Of a DNA stretch of 64,000 nt, positions 53,712 to 62,007 are shown in pieces (position 1 is the stretch's first letter; each line of letters starts with the position of its first letter). This DNA is from Flavobacteriales bacterium (GTDB lineage: Bacteria > Bacteroidota > Bacteroidia > Flavobacteriales > Schleiferiaceae). Made by a program: the position numbers and the translations under genes. The DNA lies in assembly GCA_017795025.1 (NCBI GenBank), contig CP051243.1:1364001-1428000 (forward strand), given 5' to 3'. The notes beneath the pieces are model-generated. The model did no database searches, was not told where the DNA came from, and worked only from the letters and a program-made list of their open reading frames with translations.

Positions 53712-53719
53712 CAAACATG
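53712..53719 (-). promoter_or_regulatory. Candidate -7 element for the LruC operon
   Basis: Minus strand CATGTTTG, one base from TAnnTTTG, with TTTTG about 16-17 bp upstream; it lies 22 bp before the lipoprotein start. Confidence 0.35.
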
Positions 53720-53800
53720 AGAGCCAATCTTATGCCAAAAGAAAGACTAAAACTTTAATGACTGATTTACAGATATTTATGTTTTTACAATTTTGGGATA

Positions 53801-53860
53801 ATTCCATTTATTGGAATATATGTGGGTTTAATTCCAATATAGAGAAAATACCCATATTGG
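53801..53860. promoter_or_regulatory. Inverted repeats upstream of the LruC operon
   Basis: ATTCCA-TTTAT-TGGAAT (53801-53817) and CCAATAT...ATATTGG (53834-53840 and 53854-53860) about 110-170 bp upstream of the lipoprotein start. Candidate regulator sites in an AT-rich stretch. Confidence 0.35.
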
Positions 53861-54099
53861 GATAAGCTATTTCAATGGTGTGATTTAAAGCTCAAATAAG
53901 GTAAGTAGAAAAGCCCTATTCCAGGAATTATCTTGCAAACTGCCCTTCATCTAAGAGATACCTATTTCCTTCTTAAAGACATAAAACCTCAAAGCAATTT
54001 TGGCAGCATTTGCAGGGTTGCTCCATAATCTTAATTTGGCTCAATAGATACACACCAAAGCGCTAAGGCCTTGGCCTTCGGCCAGCTTCTTATTTATTT

Positions 54100-54620
54100 C
54101 CCCCGCCTCTCAGCTGTAAGCAAGCTTTATTTCGCTGAAGCTTCGAGAAAGCGAGCTTTACTTCGCTGAAGCTTTGCGAAAGCAAGTGTATGGACAGGAT
54201 TACTCCTTGATCCTGATTCAGGTTTAAAGAGCTACATCAAGCCCTCTGGCCTTTCAGGCCCATTTTTATTGACCCCACCTTTCCGCTTCAAGCGAGCTTT
54301 GCTTCGCTGAAGCTTTGCGAAAGCAAGTTTTACTTTGCTGAAGCCTTGCGAAAGCAAGCTTGGCTGGATTGGGTACAGGATTACGCCGTGATCCTGATTC
54401 GGCTTTAAAGAGATACATCAAGCCTTCTGGCCTTTCAGGCCCATTTTTATTGACTCCACCTTTCCGCTTCAAGCGAGCTTTGCTTCGCTGAAGCTTTGCG
54501 AAAGCAAGCTTGGCAGGATTGGGTACAGGATTACTCCGTGATCCTGATTCGGCTTTAAAGAGCTACATCAAGCCTTCTGGCCTTTCAGGCCTTCTTTTTT
54601 ATTTCCCAACCCAGCCTTAA
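54100..54620. repeat. Long tandem repeat with nested GCTTCGCTGAAGC units
   Basis: Three imperfect copies of a block that starts with ACAGGATTAC (54194, 54375 and 54525; spacing 181 then 150 bp). Each contains GAGCTACATCAAGCC, a GGCCTTTCAGGCC hairpin and a GCTTCGCTGAAGCTTTGCGAAAGC palindrome. The 31-bp spacing difference equals an extra copy of the inner palindrome unit. The block continues upstream in degenerate form from 54100. The only open frame here is repeat-derived and is not a gene. Confidence 0.75.
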
Positions 54621-54643
54621 GCGAGCTTGGCTGGATTTGGGAA

Positions 54644-54670
54644 ATAAAAAAGGTCCCGCTGCGCGGGGCC
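54644..54670 (-). terminator. Terminator after tRNA-Arg
   Basis: Minus strand GGCCCCGC-GCA-GCGGGACC (54663-54670 with 54652-54659) followed by TTTTTTA. It lies 8 bp after the tRNA 3' end. Confidence 0.85.
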
Positions 54671-54678
54671 TGAAGGCT

Positions 54679-54755
54679 TGGTGATCGCGGCAGGATTCGA
54701 ACCTGCGACCGTCTGCTTAGAAGGCAGATGCTCTATCCAGCTGAGCTACGCGACC
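54679..54755 (-). tRNA. tRNA-Arg (UCU)
   Basis: Complete cloverleaf on the minus strand. Acceptor GGTCGCG pairs with CGCGATC (one G-U), D stem GCTC...GAGC, anticodon stem TCTGC/GCAGA with loop CTTCTAA (anticodon UCU, reading AGA/AGG), T arm GCAGG TTCGAAT CCTGC, and a genome-encoded CCA. It is followed by a strong terminator. The DNA beyond its 5' end carries copies of its first 12 bases. Confidence 0.95.
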
Positions 54756-54875
54756 TTTATGTTTTTAGTCGTGTAGCGAAGCTGCTTGTGCGCCTCTGGC
54801 GTAAGCTACGCGACCTTTATGTTTTTAGTCGTGTAGCGAAGCTGCTTGTGCGCCTCTGGCGAAAGCTACGCGACC
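54744..54875. repeat. 60-bp duplication carrying tRNA 5' end
   Basis: A 60-bp unit beginning AGCTACGCGACC (the first 12 bases of tRNA-Arg, minus sense) occurs at 54744, 54804 and, as a 12-bp partial, at 54864. Inside each unit GTCGTGTAGC (54768) and GCTACGCGAC (54805) form an inverted pair. The open frame across this region is repeat-derived. Confidence 0.85.
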
Positions 54876-55002
54876 ATATCCGTGAACATCCATTCACTTT
54901 TGGGAGTGCAAAACTAACACTTTACTAGCCCATTGAGCAAGGAGAAAATAAGATTTGTGGGACGCAGGCATTTTCTTAGCTTTAAAAACCAAATCTTATA
55001 CC

Positions 55003-56526
55003 ATGACCTTTCAATACCTCAAGGAAGATTTATCCGCTTCCTTGGTTGTTTTCTTAGTCGCCGTACCGCTGTGTTTAGGGATTGCCGTGGCCTCGGGAGC
55101 TTCTCCCCTAGCGGGCCTAATTTCTGGCTTAGTGGGTGGTATTGTGGTTGGCTTTATCAGTAAATCCTCCCTAAGTGTGAGTGGCCCGGCGGCGGGTCTA
55201 ACTGCCATCGTACTCGATGCTATCAACAGCTTACCCAATTACCAAACTTTTCTGCTGGCAGTAGTGCTTGCCGGAGTGATACAATTTCTACTGGGTACCT
55301 TTAAAGCTGGGGTAATTGGTTACTACTTCCCTACCGCCGTAATTAAGGGGATGCTCTCCGCCATCGGACTGATTCTTATCCTAAAACAAATTCCCCATGC
55401 CCTAGGCGATGATAAGGATTATGAAGGGGATACTTCCTTCTTCCAACCCGACCAAGAGAATACCTTTACCGAAATCATCATGGCGGTGCAAAACCCCTCT
55501 ACGGGAGCCGTTCTAATAACCATCGTCGCCCTCCTTATCCTGATTCTATTTGATCAGCAATTCTTTAAAAAGTTCAGTCTCTTTAAAATTGTACCGCCCG
55601 CCCTATTAGCGGTGCTTAGTGGGGTTGGCCTCAATTCGCTCTTCCAAAGCATGAAACCAGAATGGGCCCTAAGTGGTATGCACCTGGTTTCCATTCCGAG
55701 TAAGGATAGTCTTTCCGGACTTTGGGCCGAAATGAAATTCCCTGATTGGTCGGCCTTTAGTAACCAAGAGATTTACGTCATTGCCATAACCATTGCCTTG
55801 GTGGCCAGTATCGAAACCCTCCTTAGCGTGGAGGCTACCGATAAACTGGATCCCAAAAAACGGGTAACACCCACCAACCGTGAACTGCAAGCTCAGGGAG
55901 CGGGTAATTTTGTGAGCGGACTCTTAGGGGGACTGCCAGTGACCGCCGTTATTGTGCGCTCCTCTGCCAATGTGAATTCGGGCGGACAAACCAAGCTATC
56001 GGCTATCTTCCACGGGGTTTGGATTGTGTTGAGCATCATCTTCTTGGCAGATATCATGAACCTCATACCCCTTTCGGCGCTGGCCGCTGTACTCTTTGTG
56101 GTGGGCTATAAACTGGTGAAGCCTACCCTCATTAAATCGATGTACCAAAAGGGTTGGGATCAATTTATTCCCTTTGCCGTTACCATTGCCGCCATTTTAC
56201 TAACGGACCTGCTCATTGGCATTAGCATTGGTATGGCGGTAGGATTATTCTACGTAGTGAAATCAAACTTCCAGCGCTCAGTGCGTATGGTCCAAAAGGA
56301 TGGTACTCATTTTTTAATTCGTCTTAATAAAGATGTATCCTTCCTAAACAAAGCTTTAATCTTAGAGTACTTCGAACAAATCCCCGAAGGAGCTCAGGTA
56401 CTGATTGACGCCAAACGGGCCGAGTTTATCGACCACGATATTGAAGAGGTACTTAACGACTTTATGAATACCGCCGAAGACCGAAATATTCACCTCACTT
56501 ACCAAGGCTTCGACCGAAACATTTAA
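55003..56526 (+). CDS. SulP family anion transporter, probably bicarbonate
   Basis: 507 aa from the ATG at 55003; the frame extends upstream but MTFQYLKEDLSASLVVFLVA begins the family's N-terminus. About 11-12 membrane helices with VAVPLCLGIAVASGASPLAG, KSSLSVSGPAAGL and TNRELQAQGAGNFVSGL; a short STAS-like C-terminus (about 445-507, AQVLIDAKRAEFIDHDIEEV). A beta-carbonic anhydrase gene follows 9 bp later, so the substrate is probably bicarbonate, not sulfate. Confidence 0.9.
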   Translation: MTFQYLKEDLSASLVVFLVAVPLCLGIAVASGASPLAGLISGLVGGIVVGFISKSSLSVSGPAAGLTAIVLDAINSLPNYQTFLLAVVLAGVIQFLLGTFKAGVIGYYFPTAVIKGMLSAIGLILILKQIPHALGDDKDYEGDTSFFQPDQENTFTEIIMAVQNPSTGAVLITIVALLILILFDQQFFKKFSLFKIVPPALLAVLSGVGLNSLFQSMKPEWALSGMHLVSIPSKDSLSGLWAEMKFPDWSAFSNQEIYVIAITIALVASIETLLSVEATDKLDPKKRVTPTNRELQAQGAGNFVSGLLGGLPVTAVIVRSSANVNSGGQTKLSAIFHGVWIVLSIIFLADIMNLIPLSALAAVLFVVGYKLVKPTLIKSMYQKGWDQFIPFAVTIAAILLTDLLIGISIGMAVGLFYVVKSNFQRSVRMVQKDGTHFLIRLNKDVSFLNKALILEYFEQIPEGAQVLIDAKRAEFIDHDIEEVLNDFMNTAEDRNIHLTYQGFDRNI

Positions 56527-56535
56527 TTCAAACCT

Positions 56536-57183
56536 ATGGACTTACACAAAAGGCTTATCCTGCAAAATCAAGCTTGGGCTGAAGAGCAACAAGAGAAGAA
56601 CCCCGAACTTTTTAAAGAACTTGCATCGGGTCAACACCCTAAATTTCTTTGGATAGGCTGCTCCGATAGCCGGGTGCCGGTTAATGAGATTACCGATACC
56701 CACTCGGGCGATATGTTCGTTCATCGAAATATTGCCAATATGGTGGTGCACACCGACCTAAACCTCCTCAGCGTTTTGCAATATGCGGTGCAAGTACTCA
56801 AGGTGGAACACATCATCGTATGCGGTCATTACGGCTGCGGAGGGGTAAAAGCGGCTTTCGAACATGGAAACCTGGGCCTCCTCAATAAATGGCTGCGGAA
56901 TATCAAAGATGTATACCGTCTCCACGGTCCGGAGCTCGACGTTATTAGTAATGAAGAGGATAAAATCAATCGCTTTATCGAACTGAATGTCGAGGAGCAA
57001 GTACAAAACCTCGCTAAAACCAGTATCGTGCAACAGGCTTGGGCCGATGGTCAGAAGCTTCTCCTCCATGGCTGGGTCTTCGATATTGCTACCGGCTTGG
57101 TGCACGACCGCGAACTAATTGATAATGCCAATAACCTCGATGACATCTATAAATACGATATTGAAAGTGGGGTGAAGTATTGA
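56536..57183 (+). CDS. Beta-carbonic anhydrase
   Basis: 215 aa beta-class enzyme. Zinc ligands and partners are visible: C42 and D44/R46 in WIGCSDSRVP, H98 and C101 in CGHYGCGGV. It interconverts CO2 and bicarbonate in the cytosol and lies directly after the SulP transporter, so the two probably form an inorganic carbon uptake and use pair. Confidence 0.95.
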   Translation: MDLHKRLILQNQAWAEEQQEKNPELFKELASGQHPKFLWIGCSDSRVPVNEITDTHSGDMFVHRNIANMVVHTDLNLLSVLQYAVQVLKVEHIIVCGHYGCGGVKAAFEHGNLGLLNKWLRNIKDVYRLHGPELDVISNEEDKINRFIELNVEEQVQNLAKTSIVQQAWADGQKLLLHGWVFDIATGLVHDRELIDNANNLDDIYKYDIESGVKY

Positions 57184-57186
57184 GTC

Positions 57187-57242
57187 TTGGTGGATTGGTG
57201 GATTGGTGGATTGGTGAATTGGTGAATTGGTGGATTGGTGGA
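57187..57242. repeat. 8-bp short tandem repeat array (7 copies)
   Basis: Seven copies of TTGGTGRA without gaps, directly after the carbonic anhydrase stop. Related blocks are at 10-41, 157-180 and, inverted, near 1491-1534. Confidence 0.85.
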
Positions 57243-57810
57243 CGATGCACGATAGATGCACTAGAATTCCAAGGGATTTCATTTATATCCACAATTCTGT
57301 GAGGAGGTATACGGCATAGGAAGGGTAGCAGAGAAAATGGAAGTAGACGACTAGCTGAGTTTTTACTCCCTTTCGTCCGCAAAACTGTTCGGCCCTATTC
57401 GCTCCATGCTTCTTCCGCCCGAGGCGGACGCAATTCTCCTCCCGCGGCAGAGTCCTCATGATAACTGAGGAAAGCCTGGATGCTTCTATTGATGAGTTTG
57501 GAAATGGGAACAATGTTTTAATGACTAAAACCATGGGAAAAATTCTGCTAAGACAAAGTTTGAAGTTCGGAGCCCTCTTGAGCTGGGCAGCAATAACAGA
57601 TCGAAAGGCAGTTTCTAGAACCTAACTCTTATGTGGTCGAGATAAGAGAATTTAAATTAGGAATTTCCTCAGGCTGGTCTGGCCTGAGATTCTGTGGTAC
57701 CCTAAGGCATCAAGCCTTAGAGTAATTGCCTTCCAGCTCAATTGATTATTCTTGTCCGCCTCTGGCGGATGTTTCGTTTTTACGGATGTCACTTCAATTT
57801 TCAAAGGAAT

Positions 57811-58180
57811 CCGTGAGCTCGAGCAAAGCTCTCGGTTGATCAAGCAAAAATGAAAGAGAAGAACTGTTAAAGGGAACGGAGTTAGCTTACCAAAAAAGCA
57901 ATCCAACTTGTGCACCGAAACAGGAGACTACAAACATTTTAGAGGCGAACCTTCCAAGCCTTGATTTTCCTGCCCGCCATAGCTTTAGCGGCGGCGGGTA
58001 GTATTTGCCATAGCATTAGCATCGGTAGGATTAATTCGCCATAGCTTTGGCGAAGGCGAATTTCGTTGTTACGAACGCCTTATCTATATTCAATTGAGTT
58101 CGTGAGCTCGAGCAAAGCTCTCGGTTACGGATCTCGCTTTAATTTTCAATGGAATCCGTGAGCTCGAGCAGAGCTCTCGG
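57811..58180. repeat. Three-copy GTGAGCTCGAGC element
   Basis: Copies of CGTGAGCTCGAGCAAAGCTCTCGG at 57811-57835, 58101-58124 and 58156-58180. Copies 1 and 3 are also followed by TTGATCAAG and A-rich sequence with an ATGAAAG. Each copy contains the self-complementary GAGCTC core, so it can fold. Confidence 0.75.
57973..58060. repeat. Three REP-like palindromes
   Basis: CCCGCC-ATAGCTTTAGCGGC-GGCGGG (57973-57998), a degenerate copy (58004-58030) and TTCGCC-ATAGCTTTGGCGAA-GGCGAA (58035-58060). Outer arms are complementary and change together. Confidence 0.7.
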
Positions 58181-58794
58181 TTGATCAAGAAAAAATGAAA
58201 GGAGAGAGTTGTTGAGAATTTCATAATAAGGTTACCATATTCGAAAAACCAGATTGTCCTTGATATGGCAACTACCCCGGCTTCGCCACCCCTTCAACCC
58301 TTGAAGGGGACGGTCTCCCCAACAAAAGATTTTCCCATGGAAGTAAAACATTAGTATTCTAAAAAAGAATAGTCTAACAGGGAGCACCGCGACCGGTCTC
58401 AATTCTCACGTCTCTTTACTGCCGCAGGCTATCCTACCCCGTATTACATCCCGAAATGCAATGAAGGGACTGTCTTCCGACCTATGTCGGAATCCACCCC
58501 TTCGTCGCACGAAGGGGACTGTCCTCCGCAACAATAGTTTTTCCTTTGGAAGAAAATAGGCACAACTAGAGAAAATAAAGTCTAAAAGGGAGCACCGCGA
58601 CCGATCTCAGTTCTAACAAGGAGCATCGCGACTGGTCTTGATTCTGCCGAAGGCATAGCCGCAGGCTAAAACTACCCCGCTTTACACCACGAAGTACGCA
58701 AAGGCGACAGTTTCCGCAACACGCAATTGTCTCTTTGGAAGAAAAATAATAGTACCAAAAAGAATAATAGTCTAAAAGGGAGCAGCGCGACCGT

Positions 58795-58857
58795 CTCAAA
58801 TCTCACATCTCATATCTCACGTCTCACATCTTAAATCTCACGTCTCACGTCTCATCA
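58795..58857. repeat. 7-bp tandem repeat array (9 copies)
   Basis: Nine consecutive heptamers of the form CTCACRT (copies at 58795, 58802, 58809, 58816, 58823, 58830, 58837, 58844 and 58851). The last copy runs into the stop codon of the LytTR gene. Confidence 0.85.
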
Positions 58858-59562
58858 CTCTACTCCCCTCAAATACTCCTCCACCTGTTCTTTATAGCTT
58901 CGAGAGACCGGTAGTTCTTGTCCGCCGATTAAAACCTCTTGCTTGGAAATAGCCTGCGCTTTTAAGGGGTTTACTATATAGGAGCGGTGAATTCGCAAAT
59001 GACCTTCCGGTAGGCGGGCAGCTAACTGACTAATACGCTCGCGGGTGGGTAGCTGCTCCTCCTCCATTACCAGTAGGCAACGTTCGTTCTGACTTTCGAT
59101 ATACAGTAATTTCCGCAGGTCGATTTTTACTTGTTTTCGCTCCGAGGTTAAATCAAACCAAATGGGAGCTTCGCTCGCTTGCTCCACCACTTTCTTGCGA
59201 CCAAAGAGGCGATCGTGCACCAAGGCGAAAAAGAACATATAAAGTCCCAAGAAAAAGGGATTGACCAAAATCTTGGGTAACTTATCAAATTGCAATTCGA
59301 AGATGATCCAGTAAGCCCCGGTCATGCCCAACCACTCCAGGTAAAAAGCAAAGAGCAAAACATAAAAAAGATGCAACCAGGATAAAAAGCCCCTTTTCGC
59401 ACGACGCCATCTTTGCAAGCCAAAAACCATTACCGTGGCACCCGGTAATAATAAGGTGGCTAATAAAAAGGAGGCCCAAAAACCACCTAATAAGCTTTGA
59501 TACACGAAGCTCATCACAATTATGCTGAGCAACCAGAAACCGATTTGTTGTACTAACTTCAC
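58855..59562 (-). CDS. Membrane-bound LytTR-type regulator
   Basis: 235 aa from the GTG at 59562; a TTG at 59601 would place the operator repeat inside the gene, so the GTG is preferred. Four hydrophobic segments (about 4-25, 30-48, 58-75 and 88-108) precede a cytoplasmic LytTR DNA-binding domain (about 135-235: KVDLRKLLYIESQNERCLLV, LRIHRSYIVNPLKAQAISKQ, VSRSYKEQV). A one-component membrane regulator, divergent from the ExbB-like gene. A direct repeat in the gap is its likely site. Confidence 0.88.
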   Translation of the reverse strand: MKLVQQIGFWLLSIIVMSFVYQSLLGGFWASFLLATLLLPGATVMVFGLQRWRRAKRGFLSWLHLFYVLLFAFYLEWLGMTGAYWIIFELQFDKLPKILVNPFFLGLYMFFFALVHDRLFGRKKVVEQASEAPIWFDLTSERKQVKIDLRKLLYIESQNERCLLVMEEEQLPTRERISQLAARLPEGHLRIHRSYIVNPLKAQAISKQEVLIGGQELPVSRSYKEQVEEYLRGVE

Positions 59563-59599
59563 AGCGTAAATATGCAGCGAAATCGCAGTGTATACAAGC

Positions 59600-59629
59600 A
59601 ATTACGGGATTTAACCGCTTAATTACGGG
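59600..59629. promoter_or_regulatory. LytTR-type direct repeat operator
   Basis: AATTACGGG at 59600-59608 and 59621-59629, separated by 12 bp (21-bp period). 9-bp direct repeats with a 12-13 bp gap are the known architecture of LytTR sites. Confidence 0.65.
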
Positions 59630-59633
59630 TTTC

Positions 59634-59641
59634 TACTTTGC
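59634..59641 (+). promoter_or_regulatory. Candidate -7 element for the ExbB-like gene
   Basis: TACTTTGC, close to TAnnTTTG but one base short, 5 bp after the second direct repeat and about 50 bp before the start at 59692. An operator at this distance would place a bound regulator next to RNA polymerase. Confidence 0.35.
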
Positions 59642-59691
59642 ATCCAATACCTAAAAATGGGCAGGTTTGAGGAAACAAAAATTACACAGTT

Positions 59692-60015
59692 ATGATTGAG
59701 ATTTTTCAAATGGGAGGCCCCTTATTTATGAGCCTCATCAGCATCGCCCAAATTGTAATGTTCTTGGGTATTGTTTTAGACTTAAGCGCTAAGAAAGGCC
59801 GACATCTTATTAAAGAAGCAGGACTCTTAGCTTTGGCTCTTGGTGTGCTGGGTCAGCTTATTGGACTATTCGAAGCCTTTAAAGCCATCGAAGCGATGGG
59901 AGGCGTTTCGGCTGCCATGCTAGCCGGCGGATTAAAGGTTTCCTCGGTAACCACTATCTATGGCCTTATTGGCTATATTATTAGTAAGGTTTACTTATTA
60001 GCGCGCAAGGCCTAG
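59692..60015 (+). CDS. Small MotA/TolQ/ExbB-like membrane protein
   Basis: 107 aa, three hydrophobic segments (about 9-29, 42-62 and 78-102). The C-terminal part (LGVLGQLIGLFEAFKAIEA, AAMLAGGLKVSSVTTIYGLI) matches the conserved pore helices of ExbB/TolQ/MotA proton-channel proteins (LG-x-x-G-x-x-x-GL...LA-x-G-x-x-x-x-x-x-T). The usual large cytoplasmic loop is missing. No TonB or ExbD partner lies here. Its promoter carries a LytTR-type direct repeat. Confidence 0.7.
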   Translation: MIEIFQMGGPLFMSLISIAQIVMFLGIVLDLSAKKGRHLIKEAGLLALALGVLGQLIGLFEAFKAIEAMGGVSAAMLAGGLKVSSVTTIYGLIGYIISKVYLLARKA

Positions 60016-60017
60016 GC

Positions 60018-60052
60018 AAAAAAAAGAGCGGCTGATCAGCCGCTCTTTTTTT
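60018..60052. terminator. Bidirectional terminator
   Basis: GAGCGGCTGA/TCAGCCGCTC perfect palindrome flanked by A- and T-runs on both sides, between convergent genes. Confidence 0.92.
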
Positions 60053-60053
60053 A

Positions 60054-61364
60054 TTATCCACCAAAGTCGTCGAAACTCACATTCTCTGGAGGTACTCCCC
60101 AATCGTCTACCATTTTTAAAACGGCAGCGTTCATCATGGGTGGTCCACAGAAATAGAATTCAATTTCTTCGGGCTCAGGGTGCTTAGACAGGTGTTGGTC
60201 GATCACCGCTTGGTGAACGAAACCAGTAAAGCCATCCCCTTCTTTGTCATTAACATCTTTCTTTTCTACCCAGTTGTCTTCCGGTAAAGGTTCGGAAAGC
60301 ACTACATGGAATTGGAAGTTCGGGAATTCCTCCTCAATTTGCTGGAAATCATCGAGGTAGAACAACTCGCGTTTCGAACGTCCTCCGTACCAGTAGCTTA
60401 CTTTACGACCGGTTTTAAGGGTGTGGAATAAGTGGAACAAGTGCGAACGCATAGGCGCCATTCCTGCACCACCACCAATGTATACCATTTCGGCATCTGT
60501 ATCTTTAATAAAGAACTCTCCATAAGGACCCGAAATCGTTACTTTATCACCAGGCTTTTGATCAAACACATAGGAAGAACAAACTCCTGGATTTACATCC
60601 ATCCACTGGTTTTTAGCACGATCCCAAGGTGGAGTAGCGATACGAATATTAAGCATCACAATGTTTCCTTCCGCGGGGTGGTTAGCCATGGAGTACGCCC
60701 GGAATAAAGGCTCGTCGTTCTTCATCTTTAAATCCCAAAGACCAAACTTGTCCCATTCCGATTTAAAGTCCATTGGATCGCGACCTAAACGTGGATGCGA
60801 GGTAATATCAATATTCTTGAAGTCTACTTCACATTCAGGTACATCTACCTGAATGTAACCACCGGCTTCAAAGTCGAGGTTCTCCCCTTCGGGCAAACGA
60901 ACCACAAATTCTTTAATAAAGGAAGCTACGTTGTAGTTCGACACTACTTCACACTCCCATTTTTTGATACCAAAGATTTCTTCAGGAACGTGGATTTTCA
61001 TGTCGCCACGTACTTTAACCTGGCAACCTAAACGCCAGTCTTCCTGAACTTCTTTACGGGTGAAGTAACCTACCTCAGTAGGAAGAATTTCTCCGCCACC
61101 TTCAAGAACCTGACATTTACACATGGCGCAGGTACCACCTCCACCACAAGCAGAGGGTAAGAAGATTTTCTCGTTACCAAGGGTGGTTAACAGGGTATTC
61201 CCTGAATCTACCTGGCGGTCTTCGCCATTAATATTAAGGGTAACCGGTCCGCTAGGAGAAAGCTTAGCCTTCGCACCTAGAAGTACAGATACCAATAGGA
61301 TAATCAGTATGAAGAAAACAACGATACTGGAAATGATAACCGTACTGGTTGATAATAATACCAT
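60054..61364 (-). CDS. nqrF: Na+-translocating NADH:quinone reductase subunit F
   Basis: 436 aa. One N-terminal membrane helix (about 8-30), a [2Fe-2S] ferredoxin domain with C73, C79, C82 and C114 ([13 protein letters not shown]), an FAD-binding RAYSMAN motif and NADH-binding [12 protein letters not shown]. NqrF takes electrons from NADH into the complex. Last gene of the operon. Confidence 0.97.
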   Translation of the reverse strand: MVLLSTSTVIISSIVVFFILIILLVSVLLGAKAKLSPSGPVTLNINGEDRQVDSGNTLLTTLGNEKIFLPSACGGGGTCAMCKCQVLEGGGEILPTEVGYFTRKEVQEDWRLGCQVKVRGDMKIHVPEEIFGIKKWECEVVSNYNVASFIKEFVVRLPEGENLDFEAGGYIQVDVPECEVDFKNIDITSHPRLGRDPMDFKSEWDKFGLWDLKMKNDEPLFRAYSMANHPAEGNIVMLNIRIATPPWDRAKNQWMDVNPGVCSSYVFDQKPGDKVTISGPYGEFFIKDTDAEMVYIGGGAGMAPMRSHLFHLFHTLKTGRKVSYWYGGRSKRELFYLDDFQQIEEEFPNFQFHVVLSEPLPEDNWVEKKDVNDKEGDGFTGFVHQAVIDQHLSKHPEPEEIEFYFCGPPMMNAAVLKMVDDWGVPPENVSFDDFGG

Positions 61365-61382
61365 CAGAACTAGATTTCTTAA

Positions 61383-62000
61383 TTACAATTTAATTCCCAT
61401 AAAGGCCATAAAGGCGATACCCATTAAGCCGGTAACAATAAAGGTGATTCCTAATCCACGTAAAGGAGCGGGAATGTGAGAGTAGCGGATTTTCTCGCGA
61501 ATCGCAGCAATGGCCACAATCGCTAAAAACCAACCTACTCCGCTACCTAAACCAAATACTGTTGCTTCACCAATGGTATTGTAGTTACGCTCTTGCATAA
61601 ACAAAGCACCACCAAGGATTGAGCAGTTTACAGCGATAAGCGGTAAAAAAATACCCAAAGCACCATAAAGGGCGGGAGCGAATTTTTCTACTACCATTTC
61701 TACTAACTGTACCATCGAGGCAATTACTGCGATAAACATGATGAAGCTTAAGAAGCTAAGGTCTACCTCTGCAAATTGAGGTCCTAACCAGCTTAAAGCA
61801 CCTTCCTTTAAAACATAGTTTTCGAGGAGGTAGTTCACGGGAACGGTAATTCCGAGTACAAAAATTACGGCTGCACCTAAACCAACGCCAGTGCTCACCT
61901 TTTTAGATACCGCCAAATAAGAACACATGCCTAAGAAGTAGGCGAAAATCATGTTCTCAACAAAAACGGATTTTACGAATATGTTTACTAACTCTTGCAT
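61383..62000 (-). CDS. nqrE: Na+-translocating NADH:quinone reductase subunit E
   Basis: 205 aa with six hydrophobic helices. Starts with [21 protein letters not shown] and contains [14 protein letters not shown], typical of NqrE/RnfA. With NqrD it carries an internal [2Fe-2S] site. Operon gene, 7 bp after nqrD. Confidence 0.96.
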   Translation of the reverse strand: MQELVNIFVKSVFVENMIFAYFLGMCSYLAVSKKVSTGVGLGAAVIFVLGITVPVNYLLENYVLKEGALSWLGPQFAEVDLSFLSFIMFIAVIASMVQLVEMVVEKFAPALYGALGIFLPLIAVNCSILGGALFMQERNYNTIGEATVFGLGSGVGWFLAIVAIAAIREKIRYSHIPAPLRGLGITFIVTGLMGIAFMAFMGIKL

Positions 62001-62007
62001 CGCTTAC

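Larger units (their letters stand above)
57184..58854. other. 1.7-kb repeat-rich intergenic island
   Basis: No convincing gene on either strand; open frames are short and cross repeats. Contents: 8-bp array (57187-57242), two TCCGCC-nnn-GGCGGA hairpins (57414-57428, 57755-57769), three copies of a GTGAGCTCGAGCAAAGCTCTCGG element, three GCCATAGCTTT palindromes, several CTACCCCG/GAAGGGGAC blocks, four GGGAGCACCGCGACC copies, and a heptamer array at the end. Confidence 0.65.

Noticed and set aside
54728-54928. Open frame of 66 codons over the tRNA-side repeats
   Set aside because: It is a translation of the 60-bp duplication and part of the tRNA; repeats give a duplicated peptide with no function.
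58566-58799. Open frame in the repeat island
   Set aside because: Cys/Arg/Ser-rich composition that follows the repeats; no start context or homology signal.
57184-58854. Insertion sequence or prophage remnant
   Set aside because: No transposase or integrase motif in either strand; only short palindromes.
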